Assembly (NCBI GenBank): GCA_029983555.1
Contig: JASBZH010000023.1
Coordinates: 1-20,450, forward strand
Direction of reading: 5' to 3'
DNA length: 20,450 bases
Source: Peptoniphilus sp.
GTDB taxonomy: Bacteria; Bacillota; Clostridia; Tissierellales; Peptoniphilaceae
Made by a program: the position numbers and the translations under genes. The notes beneath the pieces were generated by a model. It ran no database searches. It had not been told where the DNA came from and was given only the letters and a program-made list of their open reading frames with translations. Of the stretch, positions 15,186 through 20,450 are shown one piece after another. Numbering within the stretch: the first letter of the stretch is position 1; the number at the start of each line of letters is the position of its first letter.

Positions 15186-15550
15186 TTACAAAATTTCTTT
15201 TAGTTTCTTTACGTCATTTATTACTAGATTTTATCTATCTTCATAATAGTTTGAGTATTCTATTATTAGATCGGCATTTGGCGTGTATTTTTTTATATAT
15301 GAGATTATTTTTTTATATCAGGTGTTTTTCCTTCTTCAAATATTAATCGGTGTTCGTCCTTTACACCATCATTTGTGTGAAGGTTGTATGATACTATTCT
15401 GTCTTTTAATGACGAGATTAAGTTTTCTATATTCCAGCCATTTGCGTTGGCATGTCCTATATCTTTAAGCACATTTTCGTCGCTATTTAAGCACTCTTCT
15501 ACAAATTCTTTTTTATATTTAATTTCACATTGATAATTCCAAAATCTCAT
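15186..15550 (-). pseudogene. Decayed C-terminal remnant of a sugar-phosphate isomerase/epimerase-like (AP-endonuclease-2 fold) gene
   Basis: The longest open piece (15550 to 15305) translates to 81 residues with the family signature DIGHANANGW, then YNLHTNDGVKDEHRLIFEEG, which matches the metal-binding part of xylose-isomerase-like TIM barrels (DIGHA ... HlhDN.G..DeH ... GEG). The frame breaks at a run of seven A residues (plus-strand T run 15308-15314). Adding one base there joins it to KKIISYIKKYTPNADLIIEY, which continues to a second in-frame stop at 15231-15233, beyond which NLVINDVKKLKEIL runs to a stop at 15186. The N-terminal two-thirds of the barrel is missing: upstream the frame hits a stop inside the end of the LysR gene, which it overlaps by 26 bases. 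So this is a truncated, frameshifted and nonsense-mutated relic, not a functional gene. Confidence 0.72.
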
Positions 15551-16445
15551 CTTTTAGAACATTGCAAAAAGCGTTAATGTAATTAGGTAAGTAGATATTC
15601 TTTTTCTTGACGATTTCTATACGCAATGGATATTCAAGTCCTTTAATAGGAAATACAAAAATATCATTTTTTGATTTGAAATTTTTATATAGCATCTTTG
15701 GAACCAAAGCGCATGCTACACCTTCTAGGCAAAGTTTTATTTGCGTTTCACATTCACTAGTATAAAATGGAATATTGTTTAATTTTACTCCATGAGATAT
15801 TAGATGTTGTTGCATTAATGTGTACATAGCACCAGTTTTATAATACATAACCATTGGGACTTCAGAAAAATTATTAAGATCTATGCCAAGTTTAAACGAT
15901 TGTAAATCGGAATTATCAAAAAATTTATAAAACAATTTTTTATGTATAATCATATATATATAATCATTGCATATATGAGTAATGTCAAAGTCTAACTTTA
16001 AATTAGTATTGACTCCCAAAAACAAATCTACAGTATTGTTTTCTAAATATTTTTCTAAGATAGCAGTATCGCCACTTACAAACTTTACTATAATGTTTGG
16101 AAATAATTTATAATATTTTTTTAAAACATTAGGTAAAATTATAGGTGATCTACTAGTACTAATTCCTACAGTGAAATTTCCCTTTACACCACTTTTTATT
16201 TCATCCATTTGTTTATGTAAGTTTTTTTCTATAGCATCAATATTGCTAAATGATTTATAAACTATTTCTCCTGATGCTGTTAAATGTAAAAAAGGTTTTC
16301 TAACAAAAAGTTTTGTGCCAAATTCATTTTCTATTCTTGAAATGTGGTCACTAACACATTGCTGAGATACATAAGCTCTTTTTGCAGCTTCTTTAAAGCT
16401 CTTTGTTTCTGCTACTAACATAAAAATTTTATAATTTTGTATCAT
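15525..16445 (-). CDS. LysR-family transcriptional regulator
   Basis: A 306-residue LysR-type regulator. The N-terminal winged helix-turn-helix (about 1-60) shows the family pattern FMLVAETKSFKEAAKRAYVS, then SDHISRIENEFGTKLFVR. The rest is the periplasmic-binding-protein-like effector domain (about 88-300; FTVGISTSRSPIILPNVL). Typically such regulators bind DNA as tetramers and activate a divergent operon when a small ligand binds. Here the divergent genes are a DUF6282 hydrolase and a TRAP transporter, which fits control of those genes. The start at 16445 follows AGGAAGTG on the minus strand; an in-frame TTG at 16466 lies upstream but lacks a site. The 3' end overlaps the relic epimerase gene, so a rearrangement may have reached the last codons, although the length is normal. 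Confidence 0.93.
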   Translation of the reverse strand: MIQNYKIFMLVAETKSFKEAAKRAYVSQQCVSDHISRIENEFGTKLFVRKPFLHLTASGEIVYKSFSNIDAIEKNLHKQMDEIKSGVKGNFTVGISTSRSPIILPNVLKKYYKLFPNIIVKFVSGDTAILEKYLENNTVDLFLGVNTNLKLDFDITHICNDYIYMIIHKKLFYKFFDNSDLQSFKLGIDLNNFSEVPMVMYYKTGAMYTLMQQHLISHGVKLNNIPFYTSECETQIKLCLEGVACALVPKMLYKNFKSKNDIFVFPIKGLEYPLRIEIVKKKNIYLPNYINAFCNVLKDEILELSM

Positions 16446-16726
16446 TTTAACACTTCCTAACTGCAAATTTTAAAATATAAAACATTTAAGGCTTTTCTTA
16501 AATTTTAAAACAAGTTTTATATTGATAAAAGACATATTAAACAATATTTTTATTTATATTCATTTATCAAATTAATATAAAATCGTATTAATTGATTGAA
16601 ATTAATATTATTTTATACCTTTTATTTAAAATAAACAAGTTTAGACTTGTATTTATAATAATATAACTTGTTTTATCTTTAATAATTACATATATATAAT
16701 GTAAATGTAGGGGGGATATAGATATA
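16446..16726. promoter_or_regulatory. Divergent promoter/operator region between the LysR gene and the hydrolase-TRAP operon
   Basis: A 281-base, extremely AT-rich gap. It holds a perfect dyad ACAAGT-TTAG-ACTTGT at 16635-16650, plus isolated ACAAGT at 16510-16515 and ACTTGT at 16666-16671. A second dyad, ATTAATT with AATTAAT, lies at 16587-16606, and TTGATAAA (16522-16529) is repeated inverted at 16563-16570. A possible rightward promoter is TTGTTT (16668-16673), a 17-base spacer and TATATA (16691-16696), overlapped by a TATAAT at 16695-16700 and by the rightmost ACTTGT. Arrays of dyads of this kind are typical for LysR-type control, but binding is inferred. Confidence 0.5.
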
Positions 16727-17572
16727 ATGAAAAATTACATAAAAGAACTGCTAAAAAATTCGTATGATTTACATGTACATAGTAAGCCATCTCATTTTAA
16801 AAGATTAATTGATGATATTGACTTAATAAAAATGGCAGATCAGTTTGGAATGGGTGGAGTTATGATAAAAAATCATTACGAACCAACATCATCCCGTGCA
16901 AATTTAATAAATGAACATTTTAATTTTAATACTACTGCTTATGGAGGAATCGTACTTAATCAAACAGTAGGAGGTTTTAATCCTTATGCTGTTGAATCTT
17001 CATTAAAATTAGGCGGAAAAATGGTATGGATGCCAACCAGAGATGCTAGAAATTCTCTTAAGTTTGGAAATATGGATGGAGATTTTTTTGAGAGAAAAGG
17101 TTTATCAATACTTACTGATAATTATAAGATAAAAACTGAAATATATGAGATATTCGAAATTTGCAAAAAATATAATGCTTGTTTAGCTACTGGTCATTTA
17201 AGTATAGATGAAAGTTTTATTCTATGTGAAGAAGCAATAAAAAATAATGTAAAAATTATATTAACACATCCAGATTGGACCAGAACTAAGATAGATGTAG
17301 AAGATCAAATAAAATTAGCTAAACTAGGAGTCTTTATTGAGAAGGTATGGAGCAATCTTGATGATGGAGACTGTAACAAAAAAGAATTTTTAGAACCAAT
17401 GAAAAGACTAAATTTTGAAAACATATTCATTAGTACAGATCGTGGAATTATTAATAAAGATAGTCCCATTGATTCAATGATAAAAGCCATAGAATTTTTA
17501 GTAAATAATGGGATTAGCAGTAGTGAGATAGAAAAAATGATAAAAACGACACCTAAATTTTTAATGAGTTAA
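16727..17572 (+). CDS. DUF6282-family putative metal-dependent hydrolase (amidohydrolase-like)
   Basis: A 281-residue cytoplasmic protein that fits the DUF6282 family, a group of amidohydrolase-like TIM-barrel proteins without a settled function. Metal-ligand candidates stand in the expected order: His16 and His18 in DLHVHSKP, His50 in KNHYEP, His157 in TGHLS, His181 in LTHPDW and Asp238 in STDRG. No signal peptide or membrane segment is present. The ribosome binding site AGGGGGG (16709-16715) is somewhat far (11 bases) from the ATG. It is the first gene of an operon with dctP, dctQ and dctM and is divergent from a LysR gene, so it probably hydrolyses the compound imported by that transporter, or a derivative of it. 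The exact bond cleaved (amide, lactone, ester, cyclic imide) cannot be told from the sequence. Confidence 0.82.
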   Translation: MKNYIKELLKNSYDLHVHSKPSHFKRLIDDIDLIKMADQFGMGGVMIKNHYEPTSSRANLINEHFNFNTTAYGGIVLNQTVGGFNPYAVESSLKLGGKMVWMPTRDARNSLKFGNMDGDFFERKGLSILTDNYKIKTEIYEIFEICKKYNACLATGHLSIDESFILCEEAIKNNVKIILTHPDWTRTKIDVEDQIKLAKLGVFIEKVWSNLDDGDCNKKEFLEPMKRLNFENIFISTDRGIINKDSPIDSMIKAIEFLVNNGISSSEIEKMIKTTPKFLMS

Positions 17573-17596
17573 ATGTAAATTTGAAAGGAGAATTTT

Positions 17597-18589
17597 ATGA
17601 AGAAATTTTGGTATGTATTGTTAATTATGATATTAATAATTACTGGTTGTAGTAGAAAAGATAATACTAATCAAAAAACATTTCAGATTGGTTTTACTAC
17701 TGCAGCTCAAGAAACTGACCCCTACTATATCTATGCTAAGACATTCTCTGACTTGGTTAGTGAAAAGACAGATGGGAAAATTAAAATTGATTTAAAGGGA
17801 TCTGGACAATTAGGTCAGGAAGGAGAAATGTTTACAGGATTACAAATAGGAACTACTGATATGGCCATTATGACAAATGCTTATATAAGTGGTTATATAC
17901 CTGAAGCTGGACTTTTTGATTTGCCATTTATATTTAAAGATTCAGAGCAAGCTAAGTTGGTTTTAGATGGAAAACTTGGTAAAGAAATTCTAAATAAATA
18001 TGAAGATTATGGAATAGAAGCACTTTCTTATGGTGAAGGAGGATTTAGACATTTAATAACTTTGCAAGACGAAGTTAGAGAAGTTGATGACTTTAAAGGT
18101 CTAAAGATAAGGTCTATGGAAACAGAAACGTACTTAGAAACATATAAAAGGCTTGGAACAAATGCAGTCCCAATGGCTTGGTCTGAGACTATAACTGGAT
18201 TACAACAAGGTACTATTGATGGTTTAGACGTACCAACTAGTGTAGCATATTCAAATGGATTTGCAGAAGTTGCTCATTGTTTTAATAAAACAGGACACTT
18301 TTATTCGCCACTAATTTTATGTGTATCTAAATCAATATATGATGATTTAGATGATGATGAACAAAAGATACTAAGTGAATGTGCGATAGAAGCAGGGGAA
18401 CAAACAAGGATTAGCAATAAAAAGTATGAAGAAAAAATGTTAAAAGAAATGGAAGATAAAGGGATGGAAATAGTTACAGATGTAGATATAGATTCATTTC
18501 AAAATGCTTTTAAAGATTTCTATGATGTAAGAGCAGAAAAGATAGGGGAGAAATATGTTGAGGAATTAAAGGAAATATTAGATTTGTAG
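17597..18589 (+). CDS. dctP: TRAP transporter solute-binding protein (DctP family lipoprotein)
   Basis: The extracytoplasmic binding component of a tripartite ATP-independent transporter, which captures a carboxylate solute and passes it to the membrane subunits. The 330-residue precursor has a lipoprotein signal: positive MKKF, a hydrophobic stretch and the lipobox IITGC with Cys18 as the lipidated residue. The mature part has the DctP layout, including FKGLKIRSM with Arg172 in the position of the conserved arginine that usually pairs with the ligand carboxylate, then GTNAVPMAWSET and LQQGTIDGLDVP. GGAG precedes the start. It lies 24 bases after the hydrolase gene. Ligands of this family include C4-dicarboxylates, sialic acid, keto acids and sugar acids; which applies here is unknown. 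Confidence 0.94.
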   Translation: MKKFWYVLLIMILIITGCSRKDNTNQKTFQIGFTTAAQETDPYYIYAKTFSDLVSEKTDGKIKIDLKGSGQLGQEGEMFTGLQIGTTDMAIMTNAYISGYIPEAGLFDLPFIFKDSEQAKLVLDGKLGKEILNKYEDYGIEALSYGEGGFRHLITLQDEVREVDDFKGLKIRSMETETYLETYKRLGTNAVPMAWSETITGLQQGTIDGLDVPTSVAYSNGFAEVAHCFNKTGHFYSPLILCVSKSIYDDLDDDEQKILSECAIEAGEQTRISNKKYEEKMLKEMEDKGMEIVTDVDIDSFQNAFKDFYDVRAEKIGEKYVEELKEILDL

Positions 18590-18599
18590 GGGTGAGGTA

Positions 18600-19076
18600 A
18601 TGAAGAAATTTAATGATATTATAACAAAAATACTTTATGGGTTAATAGTGATTAATTTTGGTGTTCTTATAATTGCATGCGTGCTACAAGTATTTACTAG
18701 ATTCGTTTTAAATAGTTCTTTGTCTTGGACAGAAGAATTAGCTAGATATACTTTTATCTGGTCAAATATGTTAGGAGCAATTCTTTGTACTAAAAATAAT
18801 TCAAATGCAAAAGTGGCTATAATAACTGATAATGTTTCAATAGAAAAGAGAAAACTTTTAAGTAAAATATGTAATATTATTAGTATTATTATTGGGATAA
18901 TAATAGCAGTATATGGAGTCAGGGTTGCTATGGCAGTAAAAACACAATTGACACCTGCGCTTAGAATCAGTAACTTTTTTGTTTTCGTATCTGCGCCGAT
19001 TTTTGGAATATTACTTGTATTTTATTCGATATATGATATTTACAAAGATCTAATAAACGATCATGAAAGGAGTTAG
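18600..19076 (+). CDS. dctQ: TRAP transporter small membrane subunit (DctQ family)
   Basis: A 158-residue protein with four predicted membrane segments (about 13-35, 48-66, 88-108 and 127-148), the usual topology of the small TRAP subunit. The family pattern RFVLNSSLSWTEELARYTFIWS is present near residues 31-52. It connects the binding protein with the large channel subunit. The ATG follows GGGGTGAGG only ten bases after the dctP stop codon, and dctM starts five bases after its own stop, so translation is probably coupled. Confidence 0.92.
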   Translation: MKKFNDIITKILYGLIVINFGVLIIACVLQVFTRFVLNSSLSWTEELARYTFIWSNMLGAILCTKNNSNAKVAIITDNVSIEKRKLLSKICNIISIIIGIIIAVYGVRVAMAVKTQLTPALRISNFFVFVSAPIFGILLVFYSIYDIYKDLINDHERS

Positions 19077-19081
19077 GAAAT

Positions 19082-20365
19082 ATGTTAGGAATTGTGTTTA
19101 TAATTATGTTTGTACTTATTTTAATCGGATTACCTGTTTACTTATCAATACTAGGGTCGGGTATGGTTTTTCTTCTAATGACCGGAATGAAGCCGCTATT
19201 ATTAGTTCCTCAAAGATTTGTTACTGGACTTGACTCTTTTCCTTTATTGGCTATACCATTATTTGTTTTTGTCGGCGAAATTATGGATAAAGGAGGAATA
19301 TCTAGAAAAATGATAAATTGGGCAGACAGTTTGATAGGCTGGATGTCTGGTGGATTAGGTATAGTTACTATAGTATCTTGCGCAATATTTGCAGCATTGA
19401 CAGGTTCTGGACCAGCCACAGTAGCTGCTATCGGTAGTATTATGATACCATCATTAATAGAAAATGGGTATGATGAAAAGACAGCTGCTGGTATGTCTGC
19501 AGCTGGTGGAGCTTTAGGGCCTATAATTCCTCCAAGTATCCCTATGATTATTTATGGTGTTACAATGGGATTATCCATACCAAAAATGTTTATAGCGGGA
19601 ATTTTGCCAGGTGCTTTTATGATGCTTTTACTTATTATAGTAAATTTAGTTATAGTTAAAAAGAATTCTACTAGTGCTAAAGAAGAGAGAAAAAAATTTT
19701 CCTTACGTAGACTTTTAGTCAATACATGGGAAGCTCTTGGAGCTCTTTGCCTTCCAATAATAATTTTAGGAGGGATATATGCAGGAATATTTACACCAAC
19801 TGAAGCTGCTGCTGTTGGTGTAGCATATGCTTTAGTTTTGAGTATTTTTGTATATAAAGAAATGAAACTAAGAGAAATTCCAGAAGCGTTACTTAATTCA
19901 ATGGAAACAGCTGCAATGGTAGGCATTATTATGGGGGCAGCAAATCTATTGTCATGGATAATGTCTGTGACAAATGTAGGAGAATTAATAAATAATACTT
20001 TAGGTGGTTTATTGACTACAAAGGTTTCTTACTTATTAGTATTAATGTTAATTTTGTTCTTTGTTGGAGCGCTCATGGATACTGTAGCAGCTATTATAAT
20101 TCTAGCACCAGTTTTAGTACCACTTGGAATTGAATTGGGACTTGATCCTTTACATTTGGGTATGGTTTTTGTAATTAATTTAGTTATTGGTTATGTAACT
20201 CCTCCTTTTGGTTATAATTTATTTACTGCAAGTTCTATAACTGGGTTAAGCTTTAATGAAATAGTTAAAGGAGTAATTCCATTCCTGGTTATCGAGCTGG
20301 TTGCGGTATTAATTTTAGCTTTTATACCACAGATTATAACTTTTTTACCAGAAATAATAGGGTAA
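19082..20365 (+). CDS. dctM: TRAP transporter large permease subunit (DctM family)
   Basis: The 427-residue sodium-driven transport subunit of the TRAP system, with about a dozen hydrophobic segments. Family motifs are clear: FPLLAIPLFVFVGEIMDKGG (about 55-75), the GSGPATVAAIGSIMIP segment (about 109-124), GGALGPIIPPSIPMIIYG (about 142-159) and, in the second half, the GYVTPPFGYNLF segment near residue 370-381. Its length is normal and it looks intact. The ribosome binding site AAAGGAG (19066-19072) lies inside the end of dctQ. A likely terminator begins about 50 bases downstream. It is the last gene of the hydrolase-TRAP operon within this window. Confidence 0.95.
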   Translation: MLGIVFIIMFVLILIGLPVYLSILGSGMVFLLMTGMKPLLLVPQRFVTGLDSFPLLAIPLFVFVGEIMDKGGISRKMINWADSLIGWMSGGLGIVTIVSCAIFAALTGSGPATVAAIGSIMIPSLIENGYDEKTAAGMSAAGGALGPIIPPSIPMIIYGVTMGLSIPKMFIAGILPGAFMMLLLIIVNLVIVKKNSTSAKEERKKFSLRRLLVNTWEALGALCLPIIILGGIYAGIFTPTEAAAVGVAYALVLSIFVYKEMKLREIPEALLNSMETAAMVGIIMGAANLLSWIMSVTNVGELINNTLGGLLTTKVSYLLVLMLILFFVGALMDTVAAIIILAPVLVPLGIELGLDPLHLGMVFVINLVIGYVTPPFGYNLFTASSITGLSFNEIVKGVIPFLVIELVAVLILAFIPQIITFLPEIIG

Positions 20366-20417
20366 ATAATATAAGTAAAATTAATATAATAAAAATTAGT
20401 GTGATATTTATAAAAAA

Positions 20418-20450
20418 GAATAAATCCTTTCCAAAATTAGGAATTTATTC
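20418..20450 (+). terminator. Probable terminator hairpin after dctM, at the window edge
   Basis: GAATAAATCCT (20418-20428) pairs with AGGAATTTATTC (20439-20450), giving an 11-bp stem with one bulged base and a 10-base loop. The sequence ends at the stem, so any T-run cannot be seen. Confidence 0.55.

Noticed and set aside
15283..15468. 61-residue rightward reading frame
   Set aside because: It is antisense to the epimerase relic, whose translation has clear family motifs; this frame shows none.
15305..15550. Intact small gene of 81 residues
   Set aside because: The frame matches only the C-terminal part of a larger TIM-barrel family and continues past its stop after a one-base shift, so it is better read as a pseudogene fragment.
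1..20450. CRISPR arrays, tRNA or rRNA genes, insertion sequences or phage genes
   Set aside because: No regularly spaced repeats, cloverleaf-like sequences, transposase or phage motifs were seen on either strand.

Overview
The window is AT-rich, densely packed bacterial DNA with strong GGAGG-type ribosome binding sites and short spacers. Gene content (tig-clpP-clpX-lon-engB, streptococcal-type dihydropteroate synthase, phosphate acetyltransferase, bacterial prolyl-tRNA synthetase with editing domain, YdbC/PC4 protein) points to a low-GC anaerobic Firmicute. A Peptoniphilus/Anaerococcus-like member of the Tissierellia is my best guess, but the sequence alone does not prove it.

Left part (1-3704): the first 42 bases hold the start of a leftward gene that looks like an ECF-type sigma factor. 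A leftward 138-residue protein of unknown function follows, divergent from a rightward run of a metallo-beta-lactamase-fold hydrolase, dihydropteroate synthase and phosphate acetyltransferase, the last with its own promoter. Middle part (3705-12258): prolyl-tRNA synthetase sits behind a structured leader and is followed by a small PC4-like ssDNA-binding protein. The protein quality-control cluster comes next: trigger factor, ClpP, ClpX, Lon, then the ribosome-assembly GTPase EngB, which overlaps lon. A hairpin terminator lies between clpX and lon, and a strong terminator closes the cluster after engB.

Right part (12259-20450): this looks accessory and is more AT-rich by eye. An alanine-dehydrogenase-family enzyme with an altered substrate-site segment is paired with a GltS-type sodium/glutamate symporter. 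Next comes a decayed remnant of a sugar-phosphate isomerase/epimerase-like TIM-barrel gene, abutting and slightly overlapping the 3' end of a leftward LysR regulator. Divergent from the LysR gene is a four-gene operon: a DUF6282-type metal-dependent hydrolase, then a complete TRAP transporter (DctP lipoprotein, DctQ, DctM).

The most interesting part is the LysR - DUF6282 hydrolase - TRAP locus. It looks like a self-contained, inducible system for importing and hydrolysing an unidentified small carboxylate. Repeated ACAAGT/ACTTGT half-sites lie in the divergent promoter region, and the adjacent wrecked epimerase gene may be a lost member of the same locus. The alanine-dehydrogenase-like/GltS pair is a second, smaller candidate system with an unknown amino-acid substrate.
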